Shown here piece by piece: positions 1-8,086 of a stretch of DNA of 51,630 nucleotides. The translations under genes and the position numbers were made by a program. Within the stretch, counting starts at the first letter, position 1. Every line of letters starts with the position of its first letter. Location of the stretch: the NCBI GenBank assembly GCA_938074335.1, contig CALJEL010000047.1:1-51630 (forward strand), in the 5' to 3' direction. The notes beneath the pieces are model-generated. The model was not told where the DNA came from. It did not search any database and was given only the letters and a program-made list of their open reading frames with translations. This DNA is from an uncultured bacterium (GTDB lineage Bacteria; Nitrospirota; Thermodesulfovibrionia; Thermodesulfovibrionales; CALJEL01).

Positions 1-80
1 TTTTGTTACATAATAAATAAAGATTGTCGCATTGTAAAGACTTTGAGGCAGACTGCCAGTTTTCTAATGGCAAAATAAAG
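1..80. repeat. 80-bp dispersed intergenic repeat, copy 1
   Basis: This block recurs almost unchanged at about 40486-40566 in the same orientation, with only a few mismatches. The shared part includes GTCGCATTGTAAAGACTTTG followed by a short palindrome GGCAGACTGCC and TTTTCTAATGGCAAAATA. The GGCAG/CTGCC part also occurs inverted at 45886-45925 and, interrupted, at 9573-9620. It encodes nothing visible. Together with the octamer array that follows, it fills the first 300 bases of the window, in which I see no gene. Confidence 0.85.
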
Positions 81-108
81 GTTAAATAATAATAAGAAAA
101 AATTCCTT

Positions 109-196
109 AATAAAAACTACTGCTCTACTGCTCTGCTGGTCTGCTGCTCTATCAATAAAAACTACTGCTCTACTGCACTACTGCTCTGCTGGTCTA
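109..196. repeat. Degenerate octamer array (CTACTGCT class)
   Basis: The block AATAAAAACTACTGCTCTAC starts at 109 and again at 154, a 45-base direct repeat. The rest is built from degenerate octamers such as CTACTGCT, CTGCTGGT and CTACTGCA, the reverse complement of the AGAGCAGT class seen near 45960-46050. The upstream AAAAAATTCCTTAATAAAAA (97-116) also recurs inverted at about 46050-46070. Confidence 0.8.
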
Positions 197-266
197 AAAA
201 GGCTTTGAGGCATACCCCGCCATTAAAAATGCATTTCTATCAGCAAATTGGGATCTACAGGCAAGT

Positions 267-296
267 TTGACATTTTTAGACTCGAATAGTTAGAAT
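267..296 (+). promoter_or_regulatory. Promoter for tRNA-Ser
   Basis: TTGACA at 267-272 and TAGAAT at 291-296 are separated by 18 bases. A start site near 303 would lie about 20 bases before the mature tRNA. This is a near-consensus sigma-70 promoter; the call rests on sequence alone. Confidence 0.65.
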
Positions 297-322
297 TAAT
301 AAAATTTTAAATTTAAGCTCCT

Positions 323-416
323 GGAGAGGTGCCGGAGTGGCCGAACGGGCACGACTGGAAATCGTGTGTAGGGCCTAAAAGCCCTACCGTGGGTTCAAAT
401 CCCACCCTCTCCGCCA
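323..416 (+). tRNA. tRNA-Ser (anticodon GGA)
   Basis: The 5' strand GGAGAGG pairs with CCTCTCC before the discriminator G. The anticodon stem CACGA/TCGTG encloses the loop CTGGAAA, giving anticodon GGA at 357-359, which reads UCC/UCU serine codons. A long variable arm (TGTAGGGCCTAAAAGCCCTA) confirms a class II tRNA, and the T arm GTGGGTTCAAATCCCAC is canonical. CCA is encoded at 414-416. Confidence 0.97.
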
Positions 417-504
417 TTGCTGATGTGAGTTAAAAGTTCGGAGGTCAGAAATTTTATTTTCCAGTTTTCTATTTCATGCTTTTAAAAAATGGAGTCTCCT
501 TTTT

Positions 505-613
505 CAACCAGGTAGCAGCCCTGCGCAACAGTCAGATACGAACCCCGTCAGGTCCGGAAGGAAGCAGCGGTAAGTATTATGGCTGTGTGCCGCAGTAAGT
601 TGCTGCCTGGTTG
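505..613 (+). ncRNA. ffs: Signal recognition particle RNA (4.5S, small bacterial type)
   Basis: The RNA of the signal recognition particle binds Ffh and helps target nascent membrane proteins. The diagnostic apical motif GTCAGGTCCGGAAGGAAGCA lies at about 548-567. The outer ends CAACCAGGTAGCAGC and TTGCTGCCTGGTTG pair over about 14 bases, so the ends are set near 505 and 613. It is the short form without an Alu domain. The 3' end lies only about 18 bases before dnaX; ffs next to dnaX-ybaB-recR is a common bacterial arrangement. Confidence 0.95.
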
Positions 614-631
614 AGAGGGGAGAAAAAAGTT

Positions 632-2218
632 ATGGCTTATCTTGTCCTTGCAAGAAAATGGAGGCCACAGGTATTTGAGGACCTTGTTGGTCAACCCCAT
701 ATTATAAAAATATTAAAGAATGCTATTTCTCAGAAAAAGGTCTCCCATGCCTATGTCTTTTCAGGACCAAGGGGTGTGGGAAAGACCACCACTGCGAGGA
801 TCCTTGCAAAATCCCTTAATTGTGTAGAGGGACCCACCCCTTCTCCCTGTGGAAGATGTGATTTCTGTACCGGTATTGCTGAAGGTTCTTCTATGGATGT
901 AATAGAGATAGATGGTGCATCAAATAACAGTGTGGATGATATAAGGGATATAAGGGAGCGTGTAAGATATGCACCATCAGTTCTTGGAAAATATAAGGTC
1001 TATATTATAGATGAAGCCCATATGCTTACAGAGTCTGCCTTTAATGCCCTCCTGAAGACCATTGAAGAGCCACCGCCCCATACTATATTTGTTCTTGCCA
1101 CCACTGCCTATAGAAAGATCCCGGCAACGGTCCTTAGCAGGTGTCAGCATCTTGCCTTCAGAAGGATACCAAGGGATGTGATAATGGAAAGACTCAAATA
1201 TATATGTAATATTGAAGGGATAAGTATAAGTGAGGATGCCCTTAATCTTATTGCCCGTGCTGCAGATGGAAGTATGAGGGATTCGCTCACAATACTTGAC
1301 CAGGTCTCCTCATTCGCTGAGGAGATTACAGCTACTGATGTAGCCCAGCTTCTTGGATTGAGTGATTCAGCTCTTGTCTCAGGCCTGGCAGGAGCAATCT
1401 TTGAAGGTGATCAGCACAGGATACTTTCTCTTGTGAGTGAGGCTTCAGAAAAGGGTTTTGACCTCAGGACACTCTATAAGGATCTTATGGTCTTTTTAAG
1501 AGATATGCTTGTCCTGAAGACCTATGAAAGATCAGGCATGGAGATTGACAGGACCGTCTTTGAGCTCTCTCAGGAAGAAATTGAACATATGCTCAGACTT
1601 TCACCAAAGATATCAGAGGAAGAGCTCACACTGATGGTCAATGAACTTATCAGGTCTGAATATGATATCAGGAATGCCACCTTCCCAAGGATTGCCCTTG
1701 AGGTAAACCTTATCAGGCTGAGTCTTTTAAAGGAATTTTCTTCTGTGAGAGAGCTCCTTGAGAAATTGAAGGGGTTGAAGCCTGCTGAAATATCATCCCG
1801 GAATTTAGAAAAAAAAACAGATATTGAGGAAAAAACCTTAAAGGACCCTGAATCAAAAAAATCAGATAGAGAATTTTCGGTAGAGGATTTTTTGAGATTT
1901 ATTGATGAAAGAGATCATATTCTTGCATCAAAGCTCATGCATGCTCAGATTGAAATGAACGGAGATGTTATTTATATTAAATTCAATGGAGGCCATGCCT
2001 TCCTTGCAAGTATGCTCTCGGAAGAGGAAGACACCCTGAAGAGGGTTTTTGAAGACTATCTCGGAGGACCTGTAAGGATAAAGATAGGTGCCTCTGAAAG
2101 CTCAGGAGGTGTTAGCCTGAATAATTTTAAAAAAGAGGTCCTTTCAAGGCCAGAGGTAAGAGAGATAATAGAGCTCTTTGACGGCTCTGTAATTGATGTA
2201 AGAAAAAATAAGACTTAA
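632..2218 (+). CDS. dnaX: DNA polymerase III subunit gamma/tau
   Basis: This is the clamp-loader ATPase that places the beta clamp on DNA and organises the replisome. It has 528 residues. The start is taken as ATG 632 (MAYLVLARKWRPQ), with GAGGGGAG about 10 bases upstream; an in-frame TTG at 611 lies inside the SRP RNA and is unlikely. Walker A GPRGVGKT is near residues 45-52, followed by the four-Cys zinc site (CVEGPTPSPCGRCDFC) and Walker B IIDEAHML near 125; LSRCQH follows as sensor/arginine-finger region. The C-terminal tau region begins after about residue 390 and is Lys/Glu-rich. A run of nine A at 1809-1817 sits at codons 393-396, and both other frames stop within a few codons, so a truncated gamma form by slippage is plausible. 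It is first in an operon with ybaB and recR. Confidence 0.96.
   Translation: MAYLVLARKWRPQVFEDLVGQPHIIKILKNAISQKKVSHAYVFSGPRGVGKTTTARILAKSLNCVEGPTPSPCGRCDFCTGIAEGSSMDVIEIDGASNNSVDDIRDIRERVRYAPSVLGKYKVYIIDEAHMLTESAFNALLKTIEEPPPHTIFVLATTAYRKIPATVLSRCQHLAFRRIPRDVIMERLKYICNIEGISISEDALNLIARAADGSMRDSLTILDQVSSFAEEITATDVAQLLGLSDSALVSGLAGAIFEGDQHRILSLVSEASEKGFDLRTLYKDLMVFLRDMLVLKTYERSGMEIDRTVFELSQEEIEHMLRLSPKISEEELTLMVNELIRSEYDIRNATFPRIALEVNLIRLSLLKEFSSVRELLEKLKGLKPAEISSRNLEKKTDIEEKTLKDPESKKSDREFSVEDFLRFIDERDHILASKLMHAQIEMNGDVIYIKFNGGHAFLASMLSEEEDTLKRVFEDYLGGPVRIKIGASESSGGVSLNNFKKEVLSRPEVREIIELFDGSVIDVRKNKT
1809..1817 (+). promoter_or_regulatory. A9 slippage site in dnaX (candidate gamma switch)
   Basis: Nine consecutive A fall on codons GAA AAA AAA ACA, just after the ATPase/collar part of DnaX. 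Adding one A (or a -1 ribosomal shift) gives N-R-Y-stop; losing one A gives Q-I-L-R-K-K-P-stop. Either yields a protein of roughly 400 residues, the size expected for a gamma subunit. Thermus dnaX is known to use transcriptional slippage at an A9 run. Use here is inference. Confidence 0.5.
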
Positions 2219-2255
2219 AAGGGTTTGAACTGTTGAACCCTCAAAGGAGGATCGG

Positions 2256-2597
2256 ATGTCAAAAAGGATAATCGGTGACCTCATGAAAGAGGTTCAGAGG
2301 ATTCAGTCAGAGATGGCTCGCCTTCAGGAAGAGGCTAAAACAAAGACAGTGGAGGCATCTGCTGGTGGGGGAATGGTTGTAGCTGTGGCAAATGGAGCAG
2401 GAGAGATTGTCTCTATAAAGATTGAAAAGGATGTGGTGAACCCGGATGATGTGGAGATGCTTCAGGACATGATTGTAGCAGCAGTGAATGAGGCCTTAAG
2501 ACGGGCACATGAGATGGTTCAGGAGGAGATGGCAAAGCTTACAGGTGGACTTAATATCCCGAATCTCGGTGCACTGGGAAATCTCTTCGGGAAATGA
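2256..2597 (+). CDS. ybaB: YbaB/EbfC nucleoid-associated protein
   Basis: This is a small DNA-binding protein of the YbaB/EbfC family, which forms dimers and coats the nucleoid. At 113 residues it has the family length. The pattern is typical: an N-terminal amphipathic helix with MKEVQRIQSEMARLQEE, a glycine-rich turn (SAGGGMVVAVANGAGEIVSI), a C-terminal helix, then a Gly/Leu-rich tail. AAAGGAGG at about 2244-2251 serves the ATG. It lies 37 bases after dnaX and overlaps recR by four bases (ATGA), so the three are co-transcribed and probably translationally coupled. Confidence 0.95.
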   Translation: MSKRIIGDLMKEVQRIQSEMARLQEEAKTKTVEASAGGGMVVAVANGAGEIVSIKIEKDVVNPDDVEMLQDMIVAAVNEALRRAHEMVQEEMAKLTGGLNIPNLGALGNLFGK

Positions 2598-3184
2598 GCA
2601 GAGGTATAATAGAGAATCTCATAGAGGAGCTTACAAAGCTTCCGGGTATTGGAAGAAAGACCGCCCAGAGGCTTGCCTTTTACATCCTTTCCATGCCTGC
2701 TGAGGAGGCAAAGTCCATTGGAAGGGCTATCATAGAGGTGAAGGAAAAGGCAAGGTTCTGCAGTCAGTGTTTTAACATCACTGATTCAGAACTCTGTGAG
2801 ATATGCGGTGATCCATCAAGGGATAGAAAAAGGATATGTGTTGTTGAGGAACCGAGCAATATCTCTGTAATTGAAAGGACAGGGGTCTTCAGAGGGCTCT
2901 ATCATGTGCTTCTTGGAAATATCTCTCCCCTTGATGGAGGAAATACAGATAACGTGAGGCTCAAGGAACTTCTTGAGAGGGTTAGAGGTGGTGTGGAAGA
3001 GGTTATAATCGCAACCAATCCCAATACAAGGGGTGAGCTAACAGCCCAATATATAAGAGAACTCCTCAAGTCCTCTGGAGTGAAGGTTACAAGGATAGCC
3101 TACGGATTACCAATGGGAAGTGATATTGAATTTGCTGATGAGGTAACACTTGCAAAGGCACTTGAGGGAAGAAGGGAGATCTAA
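2594..3184 (+). CDS. recR: Recombination mediator protein RecR
   Basis: RecR works with RecO (and RecF) to load RecA at gaps. It has 196 residues, the usual length. Visible parts are the helix-hairpin-helix LPGIGRKTAQRLAFYIL near residues 14-30, a four-Cys zinc finger (CSQCFNITDSELCEICGD) near 54-71, and a Toprim domain with ICVVEEPSNISVIERTG. The ATG overlaps the ybaB stop. The last four bases overlap the 3' end of the convergent deaminase gene, so there is no room for a terminator between them. Confidence 0.97.
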   Translation: MSRGIIENLIEELTKLPGIGRKTAQRLAFYILSMPAEEAKSIGRAIIEVKEKARFCSQCFNITDSELCEICGDPSRDRKRICVVEEPSNISVIERTGVFRGLYHVLLGNISPLDGGNTDNVRLKELLERVRGGVEEVIIATNPNTRGELTAQYIRELLKSSGVKVTRIAYGLPMGSDIEFADEVTLAKALEGRREI

Positions 3185-4506
3185 GCGGTCCTTATCCTTT
3201 CCTGCCAGAGCCTTGCCTTTTTAAGAATCTCCCTTTCATCACCTGTCTTGAGCTCCCTCTGATTGAGAATCACCTTACCATTGATCATGACAGTCTCCAC
3301 ATCAGAGGACTTCATTGCATAGACAATATGAGAATAAATGTCATAGAGTGGGGTAAGATGGGGTTTATCAAGATTGCATATTATAAGGTCTGCCTTTTTA
3401 CCCTTCTCAATACTGCCTGTGGTACTGCCAATACCAATAGCCTCTGCAGCCCATCTTGTTGCCATCAGGACTGCAGTCCGTGCATCAAGCACAGTGGGGT
3501 CTTCTGCCATGGTCTTGTGGAGCCTTGCTGCTAAGGACACCTCACTGAGTATATCAAGGTCATTATTGCTTGCTGCACCATCTGTTCCAAAGCCGACCTT
3601 TACACCCCTTTTAATCATCAATGGCACAGGTGCTATACCTGAGGCGAGCTTGAGGTTACTTTCAATGCAATGGGCAACAGAGGAACCTTTTTCAGCCATG
3701 AGTTCTATCTCTTTGTCATCAAGCCATACAGCATGAGCTGCAATTACAGAGCTATCAAGAAATCCTATGGAATGAAGATATTCCACAGGTCTTTTATTGA
3801 AATTCTTTAAAGATTCCCTAACCTCCCACTCTGTCTCTGATAGATGAATATGTACTGGAACATGATATTTAATGGAAAGGTCTTTTGCCTTAAGAAGTGT
3901 GTCCTTACTGCAGGTATAGATGGCATGGGGTGCAACAGCAGGCCTTATGTATTCATGCTCCTTCCATTTTAATATAAAATCCTCAGCCTTTTTTAAATAC
4001 TCCTGAGGCCCGCTACCACCCGGGGTTGGAAAATCAAGTATGCCAGGGCTTATTACTGCCCTCATTCCCATCTGCCTTGCAACCTCTGCAGTGTCGTCTG
4101 AAAAGAAATACATATCATTAAAGCAGATTACTCCAGCCTTCAGCATCTCAAGACAGGCAAGCTCGGTGGCATCTCTTACAAATTCAGGGGAGAGCCATCT
4201 TGCCTCAGCGGGCCATATGTAATTTTCAAGCCATTCCTTCAATGGAAGGTCATCGGCAAGACCTCTGAAATAGACCATTGGTGCATGGGTGTGGGCATTA
4301 ATCAACCCTGGCATTACAAGACTCTGCGGGCCACCAAGAACCGACCCAGTCTTATATCTTTTTGATAATTCCTCATATGAACCTGTATCGATAATGGTGC
4401 TCTCTTTAACTGCCACCGCACCATCTTTGATGACATGAAGGTCCATATCTACAGTGACAACAAAGTCACCACGAATAATATAATCAACCTCAACTATTCC
4501 TTGCAT
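3181..4506 (-). CDS. mtaD: MTA/SAH deaminase-type amidohydrolase (TRZ/ATZ family)
   Basis: A 441-residue amidohydrolase that most resembles 5'-methylthioadenosine/S-adenosylhomocysteine deaminases. Metal-binding motifs are present: HTH at 72-74 in NAHTHAPMVYFRG, PHAIYTC, HLSETEWE and GTDGAASNN. In this family the enzyme deaminates adenosine thioethers to the inosyl forms; 5'-deoxyadenosine or other adenosines are possible substrates. The nearby speD would produce MTA-forming decarboxylated SAM, a loose functional link, though speD is on the other strand beyond a dead transposase. There is no Shine-Dalgarno at the ATG; TGCTAAAAT ends seven bases upstream, so the mRNA may be leaderless. Substrate is not settled by sequence. 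Confidence 0.85.
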   Translation of the reverse strand: MQGIVEVDYIIRGDFVVTVDMDLHVIKDGAVAVKESTIIDTGSYEELSKRYKTGSVLGGPQSLVMPGLINAHTHAPMVYFRGLADDLPLKEWLENYIWPAEARWLSPEFVRDATELACLEMLKAGVICFNDMYFFSDDTAEVARQMGMRAVISPGILDFPTPGGSGPQEYLKKAEDFILKWKEHEYIRPAVAPHAIYTCSKDTLLKAKDLSIKYHVPVHIHLSETEWEVRESLKNFNKRPVEYLHSIGFLDSSVIAAHAVWLDDKEIELMAEKGSSVAHCIESNLKLASGIAPVPLMIKRGVKVGFGTDGAASNNDLDILSEVSLAARLHKTMAEDPTVLDARTAVLMATRWAAEAIGIGSTTGSIEKGKKADLIICNLDKPHLTPLYDIYSHIVYAMKSSDVETVMINGKVILNQRELKTGDEREILKKARLWQERIRTA

Positions 4507-4513
4507 GGATAAT

Positions 4514-4522
4514 ATTTTAGCA
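4514..4522 (-). promoter_or_regulatory. Extended -10 promoter element of mtaD
   Basis: On the minus strand TGC-TAAAAT ends seven bases before the ATG of the deaminase gene, leaving no space for a leader with a ribosome-binding site. This is one of several such cases in the window. Confidence 0.45.
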
Positions 4523-4782
4523 TATCTGCTATTACTCCGCCTCTGGGGCTGTTAACCCAAAAGCATCAGGCCTTAAGGCGTCGGAGATTAAGGTCCTGGA
4601 TGAAAGTTTACCTAACTTCTTCAAAACAAGGCTCTGATTTAGATACCTTCATCCTTCAGGTATTATCCCGCATGTCTCAGGGTGGATCAGTGAAAACAAA
4701 TTTTCAATGACCACTGTTAAGCTGTAGAGTTTATATCTATCGCACTATATCACAAAAAACTGCATCTACGAGGTGCAAGTTT

Positions 4783-5152
4783 TTGCATGCAGTGGATTTT
4801 GTATATCCTTTAGTGAAAAGGCAGAGGTGCTGGGCACACAAGTTAAGGAATGTAGCGAACTATTTAAGGAAGAAGGATTTAAGGGAATGCATCAATGGAG
4901 CAAGGAGGATATATTCTGCCTCGTCAAAGGCAGATACTCCCAGAGAAATGCGGGTAAAACTGAGGACCACAAATGCAATAGAGAGGTCATTCAGGGAAGT
5001 AAGAAGAAGGACAAGACCGAGCGGTGGCGAAGTAACAGTTGAGCTGCTTTAACAATACAGCCTCTATAGAGAGGATTGTCTATGCAGTAATCAGTCATTT
5101 AAATGATAAATGGAGGATTAAACCCTTAGATGAATTTACACAGAGATCTTGA
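4783..5152 (+). pseudogene. IS256-family (Mutator) transposase remnant
   Basis: In one frame (4783-5052) the translation contains RCWAHKLRNV and, later, LRTTNAIERSFREVRRRTRP, both hallmarks of IS256/Mutator transposases, but much of the region between them is missing. The C-terminal part continues in another frame from about 5066 (IERIVYAVISHLNDKW) to TGA at 5150-5152. The start, the catalytic core and the terminal inverted repeats are not recognisable, so this is a dead, internally deleted and frameshifted remnant. The 260 bases between mtaD and this remnant hold no gene that I can see. Confidence 0.85.
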
Positions 5153-5174
5153 CACTACCCAAATAAAAAAACTA

Positions 5175-5204
5175 TTGACAAAATATGTTATTTTGCTTTA
5201 TATT
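5175..5204 (+). promoter_or_regulatory. Promoter for speD
   Basis: A perfect -35 TTGACA (5175-5180) lies 18 bases before TATATT (5199-5204). The expected start is near 5211. The leader of about 50 bases holds a small hairpin AGAGC-ATTTT-GCTCT (5217-5231) before the ribosome-binding site. Confidence 0.7.
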
Positions 5205-5260
5205 TTTTGTCTTAGAAAGAGCATTTTGCTCTGTTAATTACCTTGAAGGGGGGTAGTGAA

Positions 5261-5668
5261 TTGCATGCTTTAGGTATTCACTTATTAGTTGAGTTAAGGG
5301 ATTGCAATCCAGATATCCTCAAGAATCTCGGAGAAGTCCGGGATGCCCTTGTAACAGCTGCAAAGAGGGCAAAGGCCACGATCATTGATGTATCCTTTCA
5401 TGAATTCAATCCATTCGGCATCAGCGGTATGGTGATTATTGCCGAATCTCACCTCTCCATTCACACCTGGCCAGAATATGGTTATGCAGCTGTGGACATC
5501 TTTACCTGCGGTGATACCATTAAACCTGAGGTGGCAGCAGAATATCTTATAAAGAGATTTGAATCAAAAAATCCATCAATAGTGGAGATGAAAAGAGGAA
5601 TCCTCGCTGTTGATGGCAGGAAGCTACCTCATAAGGTAACAGATGTGCAGCTTGAACTCGTAACCTGA
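5261..5668 (+). CDS. speD: S-adenosylmethionine decarboxylase proenzyme
   Basis: This pyruvoyl enzyme makes decarboxylated SAM, the aminopropyl donor for spermidine synthesis. With the TTG start at 5261 (MHALGIHLLVEL) the protein has 135 residues; AAGGGGGG at 5246-5253 fits this start better than the in-frame TTG at 5243. The self-cleavage motif AESHLSIHTWPEYGYAAVD places Ser63 as the future pyruvoyl group, with His68 and Cys83 as in the small Thermotoga-type (class 1B) enzymes. It stands alone behind its own strong promoter; no speE is in the window. Confidence 0.95.
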   Translation: MHALGIHLLVELRDCNPDILKNLGEVRDALVTAAKRAKATIIDVSFHEFNPFGISGMVIIAESHLSIHTWPEYGYAAVDIFTCGDTIKPEVAAEYLIKRFESKNPSIVEMKRGILAVDGRKLPHKVTDVQLELVT

Positions 5669-5694
5669 TTTTTGGTATCTCTTAAGAAAGACAA

Positions 5695-5722
5695 AAGGCA
5701 CACGCCTTAAAGGATTTTTTTT
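5695..5722 (+). terminator. Possible weak terminator after speD
   Basis: AAGGC-ACAC-GCCTT is followed, after six bases, by a run of eight T. The stem is short and the gap is longer than ideal, so this is only a candidate. Confidence 0.35.
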
Positions 5723-5754
5723 GCATCAGGCTTAAACCTGGTACAAAAGGTCTG

Positions 5755-5825
5755 AAAAAAGCTGAAGGCTTTTTTGGCTAAATGGGCTGAGGATAATAAG
5801 TTCCTTAAGCCAATAGCCTTCAGCT
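5755..5825 (-). terminator. Intrinsic terminator of the gap-pgk operon
   Basis: Read on the minus strand, AGCTGAAGGC (5825-5816) pairs with GCCTTCAGCT (5769-5760), followed by a T run. Within the large loop TTGGCTTAA and TTTAGCCAA can also pair, extending the structure. It starts just after the pgk stop codon. Confidence 0.75.
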
Positions 5826-5828
5826 AAT

Positions 5829-7049
5829 TCAGGTTTTATCCTTAAGTACCGCAATCCCTGGTAATTCTTTACCTTCAAGAAGCTGAAGGGCTGCACCACC
5901 ACCAGTTGATATAAAGGATATGCTATCAGAAACACCTGCCCTGTGAACTGCGAGATCCGTATCTCCTCCACCCACTATGGTAAGGGCATAGGCATCAGCT
6001 ACAGCCCTTGCAATGGCAAAGGTTCCCCTTGAGAAGGCATCTATCTCAAAGACGCCCATTGGTCCATTCCATATTATGGTCTTTGCGTCCTGTATAACCT
6101 CTGCAAAAAGCCTTGTGGAGGCAGGCCCAATATCAAGGGCCTTCCATCCCTTTGGAATCTCCTGTACAGGCACGATCTTTGTCTCTGCACCTTTTTCCAC
6201 AGACTGAGCTATTACACAATCTACAGGAAGATAAAATTTAACCTTACTCTCCCTCAGTCTATTCATTATCCTTATGGCAAGGTCAAGCATTTCCTCTTCC
6301 ACAAGTGAATCCCCTGCCTCATACCCCATTGCCTTAATGAATGTAAAGGCCATTCCTCCACCAACAATGACCTTATCAACCTTCTGAGCAAGGTTCTCAA
6401 GGACTCCGATCTTACCCGAGACCTTCGCACCTCCAAGTATTGCAACAAAGGGTCTCACAGGTGATTCCACAGCACCCTTAAGATATTGAATCTCTTTTCT
6501 CATTAAAAATCCAGCAGCTCCTGGTATGAATCTTGGAATCCCAACTATTGAAGCATGGGCCCTGTGAGCAGCTCCAAAGGCATCATTCACATAATAATCA
6601 GCAAGGCTTGCAAGTGCCCTGGAAAAATTTTCATCATTTTTTTCTTCTTCGGGATGGAATCTCAGATTTTCAAGTAAAATCACATCTCCTTTTGCCATGT
6701 TCTTAACAGCCCTCTCCACCTCAGCACCTATACAGTCTTCAAGAAAAAGAACTTCCTTATTAAGTAACCTGCTCAGTCTTTTTGCCACAGGCCTGAGGCT
6801 ATATTTTGGATCAACCTTTCCCTTGGGCCTTCCAAGATGGGAGGCCAGTATAACCCTGGCCCCTTCATCTATAGCATAATTTATAGTGGGAAGTGTTGAG
6901 CGTATCCTTCTGTCATCAGTAATATTCTGATTATCATCAAGTGGAACATTAAAATCAGCCCTTATGAAGACCCTCTTGTCTTTTATATTAAGGTCCTCAA
7001 TAGAGAGTTTGTTAAATATATTTGTTGGTGCAATATCATTCCTTGCCAT
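5829..7049 (-). CDS. pgk: Phosphoglycerate kinase
   Basis: Interconverts 1,3-bisphosphoglycerate + ADP and 3-phosphoglycerate + ATP in glycolysis/gluconeogenesis. 406 residues from ATG 7049, preceded by AAGGGGGAG; a GTG directly upstream (7052) is possible. The sequence has RVFIRADFNVPLDD near the N-terminus, HLGRPKG, the substrate-binding VNDAFGAAHRAHAS and GGAKVSGKIGVLENL, and the nucleotide-binding end FISTGGGAALQLLEGKELPG. About 15 residues precede the usual family start, with no start codon further in. It is the last gene after DUF1015 and gap, nine bases behind gap. Confidence 0.97.
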   Translation of the reverse strand: MARNDIAPTNIFNKLSIEDLNIKDKRVFIRADFNVPLDDNQNITDDRRIRSTLPTINYAIDEGARVILASHLGRPKGKVDPKYSLRPVAKRLSRLLNKEVLFLEDCIGAEVERAVKNMAKGDVILLENLRFHPEEEKNDENFSRALASLADYYVNDAFGAAHRAHASIVGIPRFIPGAAGFLMRKEIQYLKGAVESPVRPFVAILGGAKVSGKIGVLENLAQKVDKVIVGGGMAFTFIKAMGYEAGDSLVEEEMLDLAIRIMNRLRESKVKFYLPVDCVIAQSVEKGAETKIVPVQEIPKGWKALDIGPASTRLFAEVIQDAKTIIWNGPMGVFEIDAFSRGTFAIARAVADAYALTIVGGGDTDLAVHRAGVSDSISFISTGGGAALQLLEGKELPGIAVLKDKT

Positions 7050-7058
7050 CACTCCCCC

Positions 7059-8072
<1,014 letters not shown>

Positions 8073-8086
8073 TTATTATTCTGGTA

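Noticed and set aside
109-196. Possible CRISPR array because of the direct repeat at 109 and 154 with a spacing of 45
   Set aside because: There are only two copies, the intervening DNA is itself made of the same octamers, there are no unique spacers and no cas genes in the window.
611-631. Upstream TTG (611) as start of dnaX
   Set aside because: It lies in the 3' end of the SRP RNA, adds residues absent from the family, and the ATG at 632 has a proper ribosome-binding site.
4507-4782. 5' half of the IS256 transposase or its terminal repeat
   Set aside because: Translations in all three plus frames show no transposase motif and no inverted repeat matching the other side was found.
5205-5260. 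Riboswitch (SAM-type) upstream of speD
   Set aside because: The leader is only about 50 bases with a 5-bp hairpin; no conserved SAM riboswitch core is visible.
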